A program made the position numbers and the translations under genes. Below the pieces are notes generated by a model. It was not told the DNA's origin, searched no databases, and worked only from the letters and a program-made list of their open reading frames with translations. This document shows, one piece after another, positions 1-6,596 of a DNA stretch of 12,346 nucleotides (the first letter of the stretch is position 1; the number at the start of each line of letters is the position of its first letter). Where the stretch lies: positions 1-12,346 of the forward strand of contig WFVK01000384.1 of NCBI GenBank assembly GCA_015491705.1. The letters run 5' to 3'. This DNA comes from Nitrospirota bacterium (GTDB lineage: Bacteria > Nitrospirota > Thermodesulfovibrionia > UBA6902).

Positions 1-579
1 CTGAATAGCCTCCTTGTATTTTTTTGTCTCAACATAGAGCCTTCCAAGATAGTATCTCGCCATTACATTGGATTCATCAACTGCGATTACCTTCTCCAGA
101 ATTCCGATTGCCTTGCCGACCTCTTTGTTGAGTGTATAGATGTAGGCAAGGTGAATGTAGTTCTGTGTCCCTTCGGGATTAATCTCTATCAGTTTTCTGT
201 ACAGGGAGATCGCCTTTTCATAGTTTTTCCGGCTGCTGTAGATTTTTGCCAGCAGTGATAAGACAGGTTCATATTCCGGGGATTTGCGTATCACTTCTTC
301 CGCGATTTCAAGTGCTTCATCTGTCTTTTGCATCTTCAGATACACATTGCTGAGCTCGGTCATCAGGTAAGGCGACTCCGGGTCTTCCAGCAGGGCCAGT
401 TTCAGGCGCTCTGACGCCTCCTCCCAGTTGCCCGATAATTCGGCTTCAACTGCAAGAATATACTGATAGTCGGATTTCTCGGAATACCCGGGCCGCTGCA
501 CTATTTTTTTGGACAAGGCGCACGAAGATATGAAAAACGATGTGACCAACAGGATTATCCATAAGAATTTACTATCCAT
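1..579 (-). CDS. TPR-repeat lipoprotein, incomplete (3' end beyond left edge)
   Basis: The first 193 codons of a minus-strand gene are present. The protein opens with a short basic N-terminus, a hydrophobic stretch (about residues 6-17) and a lipobox ISSC with Cys20, so it is probably exported and lipidated. From about residue 37 it is a regular series of 34-residue tetratricopeptide repeats (37-70, 71-104, 105-138, 139-172, then a fifth cut by the edge), each with the alternating small/aromatic pattern (for example KNYEKAISLYRKLIEINP). TPR lipoproteins usually act as periplasmic scaffolds for envelope assembly or secretion; no specific partner can be named. ATG at 579 starts the signal peptide directly. 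No Shine-Dalgarno sequence precedes it, and a good sigma-70 promoter ends only six bases upstream. Total length is unknown. TPR and lipoprotein calls are firm; the cellular role is open. Confidence 0.88.
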   Translation of the reverse strand, partial: MDSKFLWIILLVTSFFISSCALSKKIVQRPGYSEKSDYQYILAVEAELSGNWEEASERLKLALLEDPESPYLMTELSNVYLKMQKTDEALEIAEEVIRKSPEYEPVLSLLAKIYSSRKNYEKAISLYRKLIEINPEGTQNYIHLAYIYTLNKEVGKAIGILEKVIAVDESNVMARYYLGRLYVETKKYKEAIQ

Positions 580-585
580 CAGATT

Positions 586-614
586 ATTATGTCACAAAGA
601 AAAAGTATTGACAA
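586..614 (-). promoter_or_regulatory. sigma-70 promoter of the TPR lipoprotein gene, possibly leaderless
   Basis: On the minus strand TTGTCA (614-609) and CATAAT (591-586) are separated by exactly 17 bases, each hexamer one base from consensus. Only six bases (AATCTG) lie between the -10 box and the ATG at 579, so the expected start of transcription falls on or next to the A of the ATG. No ribosome binding site is present, which fits a leaderless mRNA. The promoter is read from sequence only. Confidence 0.6.
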
Positions 615-715
615 TAATGCCTGTGCCGGCCTGTATTGCCAAATGCAGAGCGTACATGCTAAATTTATTGATAAAATTTTTTTGAATGAGCTGCGGTTTT
701 TGACGTGTTCATGCT

Positions 716-896
716 GTTGCATAAACGGGCAATGGCAGTCCCGCGGGCAACCCTGTTTGAGGTTCAGGGGTTTAAGGGTTTTAAGGTGAGGGGGTACTTT
801 AATATGCCGTGCGGAATATTTCCTTAATATATTGCAGATAAAGCTTTTCCGTCAGCCTCTGCCGCCGTGGGCGATGGTTTTATGCAACTGTAAGGT
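716..896 (+). repeat. inverted-repeat-bounded element, long copy
   Basis: The left end GTTGCATAAACGGGCA (716-731) is identical over 16 bases to 1917-1932. The right end (869-896), ATGCAACTGTAAGGT with the preceding GGGCGATGGTTTT, matches 1928-1958 with few changes. The two ends of this copy are also perfect 10-bp inverted repeats, GTTGCATAAA (716-725) and TTTATGCAAC (879-888), about 150 bp apart. No target-site duplication is obvious. It may be a small non-autonomous element or a repeated regulatory hairpin; 1917-1958 looks like the same element with its middle missing. Confidence 0.5.
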
Positions 897-931
897 TGGG
901 GGTCAGGCGCGGGAACTTTGTTTTGTACTGA

Positions 932-1915
932 ATGAAAAACATCTTTGAAAAATTCAGCAGCACCGGCATCCTCGTTGTCGGAGACCTCATGATCGACCGG
1001 TATGTCTGGGGCCGGGTGAAAAGAATTTCCCCTGAGGCCCCCGTGCCTGTTGTGGAGGTTACAGAGGAAAACCTGCTTCTGGGCGGTGCCGCCAATGTTG
1101 CAAACAATGTGCTGTCCCTCGGCGGCAGGGTCTTTATCACAGGAGCCGTGGGCGCGGACGAAACAGGGAAGATACTGATAAACAAGTTCAGGGAGAAGGG
1201 GCTCGGCACGGATGGAATCATTCTGGACGGCAGCAGGCCCACAACAGTGAAGACGAGGGTCATCGCCCACAGCCAGCAGGTAGTGCGGTTTGACAGGGAA
1301 GTTAAATCCGACATCAGCCGCTCGACATTATCCTCGATTCTCGATTACGTGAAAGACTGCCTTCCGGAAATCAAAGGGATAATTATCTCCGATTACTGCA
1401 AGGGCCTGATAACCAGGACACTTATAAGGAAAATTCTTGAAATCGCGGGCCCGGACGTGTTTATCGCGGTTGATCCGAAAATAGGCCATTTTGATTATTA
1501 CAGGGGGGCAAGCCTTATAACTCCTAATATCAACGAGGCGTCTTACGGCTCTGGCATTGATATAACCGATGAGAAAAGCCTGTTTGCCGCGGGCAGGGTG
1601 CTGCTTGCAAGACTCCAGGGCAAGGCAGTGATAATAACAAGGGGCGACGAAGGTATGACACTTTTTGAAAAAAGCGGCAAGGTCACGAATATACCGACGT
1701 GTGCGCGTGAGATATATGATGTAAGCGGCGCAGGGGACACCGTGATCGCGGCCCTGACCCTCTGCCACGCGGCGGGCGCCAGCCTGAAGGACGCCGCTGT
1801 ACTGGCCAATCATGCTGCAGGCGTGGTTGTAGGCAAGATCGGCACCGCCGTTGCAACACGGCAGGAGATAATAAAGAGCATGAAATCGTGCAAACCGCGT
1901 AAAAATAAACCTTAA
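932..1915 (+). CDS. rfaE1: D-glycero-beta-D-manno-heptose-7-phosphate kinase (RfaE1)
   Basis: A 327-residue PfkB/ribokinase-family sugar kinase. In the LPS inner-core pathway this enzyme phosphorylates heptose 7-phosphate at C1 in the cytoplasm to give the 1,7-bisphosphate for ADP-heptose synthesis. Family signatures are in order: VVGDLMIDRYVWG (15-27), RISPEAPVPVV (31-41, typical of heptose kinases), LLGGAANVA (49-57), DPK (181-183), TPNINEA (197-203), TRGDEGM (236-242) and the C-terminal SGAGDT (265-270), where Asp269 is the expected catalytic base. The C-terminal nucleotidyltransferase domain of E. coli HldE is absent and the length is that of the kinase half alone, so adenylylation needs a separate RfaE2. 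ATG at 932 lacks a good ribosome site but begins just before the first strand of the fold. A 67-bp gap with a repeat element separates it from aspC. Confidence 0.9.
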   Translation: MKNIFEKFSSTGILVVGDLMIDRYVWGRVKRISPEAPVPVVEVTEENLLLGGAANVANNVLSLGGRVFITGAVGADETGKILINKFREKGLGTDGIILDGSRPTTVKTRVIAHSQQVVRFDREVKSDISRSTLSSILDYVKDCLPEIKGIIISDYCKGLITRTLIRKILEIAGPDVFIAVDPKIGHFDYYRGASLITPNINEASYGSGIDITDEKSLFAAGRVLLARLQGKAVIITRGDEGMTLFEKSGKVTNIPTCAREIYDVSGAGDTVIAALTLCHAAGASLKDAAVLANHAAGVVVGKIGTAVATRQEIIKSMKSCKPRKNKP

Positions 1916-1916
1916 C

Positions 1917-1958
1917 GTTGCATAAACGGGCAGCGATATTTTCATGCCACTGTAAGGT
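1917..1958 (+). repeat. inverted-repeat element, short copy
   Basis: This 42-bp segment between rfaE1 and aspC repeats both ends of the 716-896 element: a 16-base identity at the left, and ATGCCACTGTAAGGT at the right with one mismatch to the other copy. GTTGCATAAA can pair imperfectly with TTTCATGCCAC, giving a hairpin with a short loop. In both copies the CTGTAAGGT end lies a few tens of bases before the next start codon (24 bases for aspC, 35 for rfaE1), so a leader function is possible. No T-tract follows, so it is not a classic terminator. Confidence 0.5.
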
Positions 1959-1982
1959 AAAAAATGATAACGAGGTAAGAGA

Positions 1983-3176
1983 ATGAGACTATCGGAAAGA
2001 ACAAAGGCCATCAAGCCGTCACCCACCCTGTCGATGAATGCAAAGGCAAAGGCGCTGAAGGCCGCGGGAGAGGACATAACGAATTTCGGCGTCGGCGAGC
2101 CGGACTTCGACACACCTGAAAATATCAAGGAGGCCGCCATAAAGGCGCTCAGGGACGGCTTTACCAAATACACCCCTGTAGGGGGCATTGACGAGCTGAA
2201 AGCCGCTATAATCGAGAAATTCAGGAAAGACAATAATCTCCATTATGAAAAGGATGAGATACTGGTTTCCTGCGGGGCAAAGCACAGTCTTTATAATATC
2301 GCAGAGGCCCTTTTCGGCCCGGGCGATGAGGTCATAATTCCTGCGCCCTACTGGGTGACCTATCCGGACCAGGTGCTTTTAAACGACGCTGTGCCTGTCA
2401 TAGTCCCCACCCGCGAGGAAAATTCCTTTATGGTGGAGCCGGAATTACTCAGTGAGAATCTTTCGGACAGGACAAAGGCGCTGATACTCAACAGCCCCTC
2501 CAATCCAACGGGGCTGGCTTATGACAGGGCAAGCCTTGAAAGAATAGCGGAGATGGCGGTGAAGCACGACTTTTACATTATATCCGACGAGATTTATGAA
2601 AAGCTCGTCTACGAGGGATTCAGGCACGTGAGCATCGCATCCCTCGGTGATGAAATAAAGCAGAGGACCGTCGTGGTAAACGGCCTTTCCAAGTCACATT
2701 CCATGACAGGCTGGAGGATCGGCTTCACCGCAGGCCCGAAGGATATCACCGCTGCCATGACCAATATCCAGAGCCAGTCGACGTCAAACGCGAATTCAAT
2801 AGCACAGAAGGCCGCTGTCGAGGCACTGACAGGCCGGCAGGATTTTCTGCCGCGGATGCTGTCGGAATTCGATAAAAGAAGGACATACATGGTTCAGCGT
2901 CTCAATTCCATCGAGGGTGTCTCGTGCAGGACACCGGTCGGCGCCTTCTATGCATTTCCGAACGTCTCGTTCTACTTCGGCAGGAAGTTCAACGGTAATC
3001 CCGTAAACAACTCTCTGGAGCTGTCGACGTACCTCCTTGAAGAGGCAAAGGTCGCCGTGGTGCCGGGGTCGGCCTTTGGTGATGATAAATTCATAAGACT
3101 TTCATATGCGACCTCAATGGAGAATATCACAAAGGGGCTGGACAGGATTGAAAAGGCCCTGTCGGTTCTCGCGTAA
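1983..3176 (+). CDS. aspC: pyridoxal-phosphate aminotransferase, AspC type (class I)
   Basis: A 397-residue fold-type I aminotransferase of the subgroup Ib aspartate aminotransferases, interconverting aspartate/oxaloacetate with glutamate/2-oxoglutarate. Visible motifs are FGVGEPDFDTP (35-45), YTPVGGIDELK (63-73), the substrate/PLP segment PAPYWVTYPDQ (120-130), SPSNPTG (171-177), SDEIYE with Asp202 and Tyr205, the Schiff-base lysine Lys237 in NGLSKSHSMTGWR, and Arg372 in FIRLSYATS, which binds the substrate carboxylate. The length is normal and no key residue is missing. The ATG has a good GAGG Shine-Dalgarno (1972-1975) seven bases upstream. It is probably co-transcribed with rfaE1, without an obvious shared pathway. 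Members of this group can also transaminate prephenate or other amino acids, so the exact substrate is less certain than the family. Confidence 0.9.
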   Translation: MRLSERTKAIKPSPTLSMNAKAKALKAAGEDITNFGVGEPDFDTPENIKEAAIKALRDGFTKYTPVGGIDELKAAIIEKFRKDNNLHYEKDEILVSCGAKHSLYNIAEALFGPGDEVIIPAPYWVTYPDQVLLNDAVPVIVPTREENSFMVEPELLSENLSDRTKALILNSPSNPTGLAYDRASLERIAEMAVKHDFYIISDEIYEKLVYEGFRHVSIASLGDEIKQRTVVVNGLSKSHSMTGWRIGFTAGPKDITAAMTNIQSQSTSNANSIAQKAAVEALTGRQDFLPRMLSEFDKRRTYMVQRLNSIEGVSCRTPVGAFYAFPNVSFYFGRKFNGNPVNNSLELSTYLLEEAKVAVVPGSAFGDDKFIRLSYATSMENITKGLDRIEKALSVLA

Positions 3177-3218
3177 CGGCATTATTCATATAGAAAAAAA
3201 TTTCACTTAAAGGTATTA

Positions 3219-3224
3219 TATAAT
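3219..3224 (+). promoter_or_regulatory. candidate -10 box for the DUF151-recO-cooT-lipM group
   Basis: A perfect TATAAT lies in an AT-rich tract 25 bases before the GTG start of the next gene, leaving room for a short leader with the AAGGGGG ribosome site (3238-3244). No convincing -35 hexamer is found at 16-18 bases; the A-rich run 3194-3200 might act as an UP-like element. The call is weak. Confidence 0.35.
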
Positions 3225-3249
3225 AGTATTTTCCATCAAGGGGGTTTAA

Positions 3250-3705
3250 GTGCATAAACATATGAAGGTGGAGGGATTGCTGTTTGATCCGAGAAGCAAT
3301 ATGTATATCCTGCTTTTAAAGGAAGTCAACGGCAGCGACACACTGCCTATATGGATCGGCAAGCCCGAAGCGGATTCCATAGCCCTGGCGCTTGGAAAGA
3401 TCGTCACGCCCCGCCCCCTGACCCATGATCTCATCAAGAATGTAATAACCGGCGTTAAAATGAAAGTAACCAAAGTCGTTATCACCGAGATAGTAGACAA
3501 TACATACTATGCAGGCATCTATATCGACAAGGGGGACGGGCTGGAAATTCCCATCGACTCAAGGCCCAGCGACGCAATTGCGGTGGCGATAAGGATAAAT
3601 GCGCCGATCTTTGTGGATGAAAGCGTTATTGAGCACAGAAACAACGACGAGCTGGAAGACTGGCTGAAAAAGCTGAAACCCGAAGATTTCGGAAACGTCA
3701 TGTAA
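3250..3705 (+). CDS. DUF151 / bifunctional nuclease family protein
   Basis: A 151-residue protein that fills the BFN (DUF151) domain from end to end. Recognisable blocks are the opening VEGLLFDPRSNMYILLLKE (8-26), LPIWIGKPEADSIALAL (32-48), RPLTHDLIKNVI (55-66), the TYYAGIYI strand region and the signature DSRPSDAIAVAIR (about 102-114). Plant and bacterial members have been reported to cut DNA and RNA, but the bacterial role is poorly defined. The start is GTG at 3250, chosen because AAGGGGG lies five bases upstream; an in-frame ATG (MKVEG) four codons later is an alternative. The protein has no signal peptide and is probably cytoplasmic. It is first in a tight plus-strand group, 24 bp before recO, in keeping with a nucleic-acid maintenance role, though that is inference. 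Confidence 0.9.
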   Translation: MHKHMKVEGLLFDPRSNMYILLLKEVNGSDTLPIWIGKPEADSIALALGKIVTPRPLTHDLIKNVITGVKMKVTKVVITEIVDNTYYAGIYIDKGDGLEIPIDSRPSDAIAVAIRINAPIFVDESVIEHRNNDELEDWLKKLKPEDFGNVM

Positions 3706-3729
3706 TAATGCGCAACCTTTGAACACAGT

Positions 3730-4515
3730 GTGCTGACAAGAACCGAAGGGATAATTCTCAAAACACAGAAATACGGCGAAGCCGACCTCATAGTAACCTG
3801 CCTCACCCCTGACACGGGAATAATCAAGGCCTTTGCGAAAAGCTCCAGGAAAACGAGGAGCAGGTTCGGAAGCAGCCTTGAACCCCTGACACATGCAGGG
3901 ATATCCCTGTGGGGGAGGGAGCAGTCCAAGATGCATAAAATCACCCAGGCCGACATTATCAATTCCTTCCACAGCTTAAGGGAGAGCTATTATGATTTTG
4001 TAAACATATCAAAGCTTGCCGAGATATTGATATCCATGATGCCGGAAGGAATTCCCAGCCGGAGGCTGTTTTCTTTTTTCCTTGATATACTGAGGTTCAT
4101 GAAATCATCCGGGCCGCAGCAGCATAGGGAGGCGCTGTATCTTATTGCCCGTATCCGCCTGCTGGCGGTGATCGGATGCGCCCCCCGGTTAAGCGGCTGC
4201 GGCAGGTGCGGCGCAAAAAGCCTTGACTTCTACCCTGACTCGGGCACCACGCTCTGCCGCAGGTGCGCCGGGGCCCCGGACAGGGCCGGCAGACCGTTTA
4301 TGCGCATCGGCAACAGGACGGTTCGCTTCTATGCGCACAGCATAGAGTGGCCCATGAGCCTCTCGAACCGCCTCAGGCCCGACGGCCGGACACTGTCCGA
4401 ACTCTCAGGGCTGGTAGACAGTCATCTCAAGCACCTCCTGTCCGGGCAACTCCGGTCATCGGGATTCCCTGAAGCAGTTTCTCCCGGAAACAGGCATGCC
4501 TTTGCCGGGGGGTGA
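3730..4515 (+). CDS. recO: DNA repair protein RecO
   Basis: A 261-residue RecO, which loads RecA onto SSB-coated single-stranded DNA with RecR in the RecFOR recombinational repair route and anneals complementary strands. The N-terminal OB-fold block TEGIILKTQKYGEADLIVT (5-23) and the following DTGIIKAFAKSSRK are typical. The central helical region is followed by a four-cysteine zinc-ribbon-like site, Cys157-X2-Cys160 and Cys176-X2-Cys179. The start is GTG at 3730: a stop codon lies in frame at 3706 just upstream, so little choice exists, and no strong ribosome site is visible, suggesting coupling to the upstream gene. The last ~25 residues are glycine/arginine-rich and poorly conserved-looking. 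Its TGA is 50 bp before the next start. Confidence 0.9.
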   Translation: MLTRTEGIILKTQKYGEADLIVTCLTPDTGIIKAFAKSSRKTRSRFGSSLEPLTHAGISLWGREQSKMHKITQADIINSFHSLRESYYDFVNISKLAEILISMMPEGIPSRRLFSFFLDILRFMKSSGPQQHREALYLIARIRLLAVIGCAPRLSGCGRCGAKSLDFYPDSGTTLCRRCAGAPDRAGRPFMRIGNRTVRFYAHSIEWPMSLSNRLRPDGRTLSELSGLVDSHLKHLLSGQLRSSGFPEAVSPGNRHAFAGG

Positions 4516-4565
4516 TCAGTGCGGAAGGGGTACAGAATTATTTACAGATAAGGAGACCGGTAAAA

Positions 4566-4760
4566 ATGTGTGAGACAAACGCATATATTGAAAAAGACGG
4601 CAGTGAAGAACTCTACCTTGAAAACGTGGACATACTGAAACCCGAAGACGGCAAAATCTTCATGAGAAACATCTTCGGCGAGCAGAAGCTTTTTGAAGGC
4701 TCGATAAAGGAAATATCACTGTCCAGTCACAGGATAGTTCTGAAGAAGCAACAGGGGTGA
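4566..4760 (+). CDS. CooT-family nickel-binding protein
   Basis: A 64-residue protein beginning Met-Cys-Glu, followed by a beta-rich small domain (AYIEKDGSEELYLENVDILK, then IFMRNIFGEQKLFEGSIKEISLSSHRIVL). This matches the CooT family (PF10133) in length, the Cys2 that follows the start Met, and the spacing of the strands. In Rhodospirillum rubrum CooT is a homodimeric nickel chaperone linked to carbon monoxide dehydrogenase maturation, and its Cys2 is essential for nickel binding. The ATG at 4566 is preferred because AAGGAG (4550-4555) lies ten bases upstream and because Cys must be residue 2; a GTG at 4512 overlapping the recO stop would add 18 residues and bury that cysteine. No CODH genes (cooS, cooF, cooC, cooJ) are in the window, so its client enzyme is unknown. 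Confidence 0.82.
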   Translation: MCETNAYIEKDGSEELYLENVDILKPEDGKIFMRNIFGEQKLFEGSIKEISLSSHRIVLKKQQG

Positions 4761-4796
4761 GGGATTAAGGGGTTAACCCGCGATCCGCAGGGAAAT

Positions 4797-5579
4797 ATGC
4801 AATTCGTGCGCATCATCGTCCAGGGGCCCGGCGATGCCTTCTTCAACATGGCCCTTGACGAGGCCATATCAGAGGCTGTAAGGCGAAAGCTTTCACCCCC
4901 TACACTCAGGCTCTACGAATGGAGCAGGCCGTCCCTGAGCATCGGATACTTCCAGAGGACCTCGGACATAGACGTCGGCTACTGCAGAAAGATGGGCTAT
5001 CCTGTGGTAAGAAGGCTGACCGGGGGCAGGGCGGTACTGCATGACTCCGAGCTTACATACAGCTTTGCAGCATCAGCGGATTTTACCGTGTTCAGGGGCA
5101 GCCTGCGTGAAGACTATATGAGCATCAGCAGGGCGCTCGTCCTGATGCTCAGGCTCAACGGCATAGACGCAGAAGCGTCATTTGAAAGGCGGGGGAATGC
5201 AGGCCGCAGGAGCCCAGCGTGTTTCAGGGCGCTGTCTTACGGCGAAATAACCGCACGCGGCAGGAAAATCATAGGCAGCGCCCAGAGGCGATATCCCGAC
5301 GGGTTCATGCAGCACGGCTCTGTCCTGCTGAGTTTTGATGCAAGGCAACTGTGCAATGTAACAGGGCATGATGAAGAAGACTTCAGGGGAATCGGGGCGC
5401 TCAGGGATTATGCTCCCGGCATAAGCATTAATGACCTGAAAAATTCATTCAAAGAGGCCTTCGGCAAAGAGCTCGGCGTGAAGATGATCTCCGATGACCC
5501 CGCGGAATTCGAGATGGATACTGCAAAAGAACTCGAGAAGAACAAATATTCCTCAGGACGATGGAATTTCAGGCGGTGA
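4797..5579 (+). CDS. lipoate-protein ligase A / octanoyltransferase (LipM-like)
   Basis: A 260-residue member of the biotin/lipoate transferase (BPL_LplA_LipB) fold. Such enzymes attach lipoate, or transfer octanoate, to a lysine of lipoyl domains (GcvH, 2-oxoacid dehydrogenase E2). Signatures are GDAFFNMALDEA (12-23), LRLYEWSRPSLSIGYFQ (37-53), the nucleotide/lipoyl loop RRLTGGRAVLHD (72-83), the lysine segment ARGRKIIGSAQRR with Lys157, and QHGSVLL (172-178). Cys142 in PACF sits where Bacillus LipM carries its acyl-accepting cysteine, and the protein ends YSSGRWNFRR, a LipM-like ending, so octanoyltransferase is favoured over ATP-dependent ligase. The ribosome site AGGGA is close to the ATG (about three bases). 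It is last of the plus-strand group, and its 3' end overlaps the converging membrane-protein gene by 27 bp. Confidence 0.85.
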   Translation: MQFVRIIVQGPGDAFFNMALDEAISEAVRRKLSPPTLRLYEWSRPSLSIGYFQRTSDIDVGYCRKMGYPVVRRLTGGRAVLHDSELTYSFAASADFTVFRGSLREDYMSISRALVLMLRLNGIDAEASFERRGNAGRRSPACFRALSYGEITARGRKIIGSAQRRYPDGFMQHGSVLLSFDARQLCNVTGHDEEDFRGIGALRDYAPGISINDLKNSFKEAFGKELGVKMISDDPAEFEMDTAKELEKNKYSSGRWNFRR

Positions 5580-6497
5580 AAGAGACGGCGGCGCAGCCCC
5601 GTAATTCGTGCCCTTTTTGTAATAAACAATAAGGCAGGCCCACATCACCACCATGAGGTAAGCCTGAAACACGATGTCCATGAGCGACAGTGCGATCTCC
5701 ATCGCGGGTGCGAGCACGGGAATCATTCTGAATGGCAATCCCAGGACAAAAAAGGCAAGGGCAGCCGCAAACATCCCGGCAATCAGTATTATATAAAAGA
5801 GAAATGCCCCCGGCTTTCTCTTTAAAAAGACAAAGACACTCTTTACTGAATCAATCGCACCCTTCCCCTCCATGACCGAGGCGACAATGCAATAGACGCT
5901 GAAGACGGTGCCCGCAATCAGGACTATTATGGTAAAGACCGTGATCGACACCAGCGCAAATGACCGGAAAAACACCTCGATGGTTCTTTCCCCTCCTGCA
6001 AAGGCCTGCGCTGAAGCGGCGATTATTCCTCCGGCTACAGCAAGAAGAGCAAGCACTATTGCGAGACATACAAACAGGAGTGAGACCAGCCACAACAGCC
6101 GGAAGAAATTGCCGTTGGCCTCCCTGAAAAAAGACCGGAGGCTGAACCTGTAATGCACATCGAGGGCCGCGTTTTTCAATACCCCGAGGATCCCGCTTAA
6201 TGCATACAGGAGCAGCGCGGAAGCAAATGTCAGGTAAAAAATCAACGCCGCTCCCACAAGAAGGACAAGGCCGAGGTATCTCGAGACAAACCCCAATGGA
6301 TTATCAAGGAGGGAGGGCAGCAGGTCACTTGCCTGCGTTATGTCAAGGCCCATGTAGGCCGCGGCGACTGCCAGCGGGACCCCCATGAAGACAAAGAAAC
6401 CGAAAACGTTGATGATGGTAACGGCGATGCGGAGAAGGACGAGATGCAGATTCCTGTTGGCGAGATTAAAGCCTTCCCTGATACATTCGATCATCAT
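5553..6497 (-). CDS. unrecognised integral membrane protein, about six TM segments
   Basis: A 314-residue hydrophobic protein that I cannot assign to a named family. Six long hydrophobic stretches are visible (numbering from ATG 6497): about 20-51, 75-104, 130-163, 179-209, 231-256 and 265-293, separated by short polar loops such as DVHYRFSLRSFFREANGN and MEGKGAIDSVKSVFVFLKRKPG. The duplicated pattern of a polar loop after a paired hydrophobic region resembles uncharacterised membrane proteins in which each half ends with a K/R-rich amphipathic helix. The C-terminal tail is short and proline/serine-rich. Two starts are possible: TTG at 6518 (321 residues), exactly at the predicted transcription start, and ATG at 6497 with AAAGG 11 bases upstream. 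ATG is preferred. It is a single-gene transcription unit, divergent from trpC. No function is proposed. Confidence 0.75.
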   Translation of the reverse strand: MMIECIREGFNLANRNLHLVLLRIAVTIINVFGFFVFMGVPLAVAAAYMGLDITQASDLLPSLLDNPLGFVSRYLGLVLLVGAALIFYLTFASALLLYALSGILGVLKNAALDVHYRFSLRSFFREANGNFFRLLWLVSLLFVCLAIVLALLAVAGGIIAASAQAFAGGERTIEVFFRSFALVSITVFTIIVLIAGTVFSVYCIVASVMEGKGAIDSVKSVFVFLKRKPGAFLFYIILIAGMFAAALAFFVLGLPFRMIPVLAPAMEIALSLMDIVFQAYLMVVMWACLIVYYKKGTNYGAAPPSLSPPEIPSS

Positions 6498-6524
6498 AAT
6501 GAAAAACGCCTTTCGCAATGGCCT

Positions 6525-6553
6525 ATTTTAGATAGGGACATGGTAAAAGTCAA
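6525..6553 (-). promoter_or_regulatory. sigma-70 promoter of the membrane-protein gene
   Basis: TTGACT (6553-6548) and TAAAAT (6530-6525) on the minus strand have a 17-base spacer, each one mismatch from consensus. Transcription would start near 6518, giving a 21-base leader that includes AAAGG before the ATG at 6497. Confidence 0.6.
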
Positions 6554-6559
6554 TTTCAC

Positions 6560-6589
6560 TTGAATTTCCCCCTGCATTACCTTTAAAAT
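6560..6589 (+). promoter_or_regulatory. sigma-70 promoter of trpC-argB, possibly leaderless
   Basis: TTGAAT (6560-6565) and TAAAAT (6584-6589) are separated by 18 bases. The expected transcription start, seven bases after the -10 box, is 6596-6597, which is the A of the trpC ATG. No Shine-Dalgarno precedes that ATG. Its -35 box is back to back with that of the divergent membrane-protein gene, only six bases apart. Confidence 0.5.
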
Positions 6590-6596
6590 CTTGCAT

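Larger units (their letters stand above)
580..931. other. gene-free region between divergent TPR and rfaE1 genes
   Basis: No convincing gene is seen here. An open frame at 589-789 has no ribosome site and a composition unlike a protein. The region holds the TPR promoter at the left, an AT-rich stretch (about 659-690), the inverted-repeat element at 716-896, and a purine/T stretch of short near-repeats GGGTTTAA/GGGTTTTAA (about 768-790). A plus-strand TTGACA (608-613) overlaps the minus-strand -35 box, with only a poor -10 candidate downstream (TGTATT, 632-637), so the rfaE1 promoter is not clearly located. Confidence 0.55.

Noticed and set aside
589..789. 66-codon plus-strand open frame in the 580-931 gap
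   Set aside because: No ribosome site, low-complexity translation, and it begins inside the divergent promoter of the TPR gene.
1328..2233. 301-codon minus-strand open frame across rfaE1 and the start of aspC
   Set aside because: It lies antisense to two genes with clear family motifs, spans the gap between them, and its translation is not protein-like. It is a shadow of GC-biased codon positions.
4512..4565. GTG at 4512 overlapping the recO stop as an upstream start of the CooT-like gene
   Set aside because: It would add 18 residues before the Met-Cys that defines the family, while the ATG at 4566 has a good AAGGAG site.
6498..6518. TTG at 6518 as start of the membrane protein (leaderless)
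   Set aside because: The predicted transcription start coincides with it, but a rare start codon without a ribosome site is less likely than the ATG at 6497 preceded by AAAGG. Not excluded.
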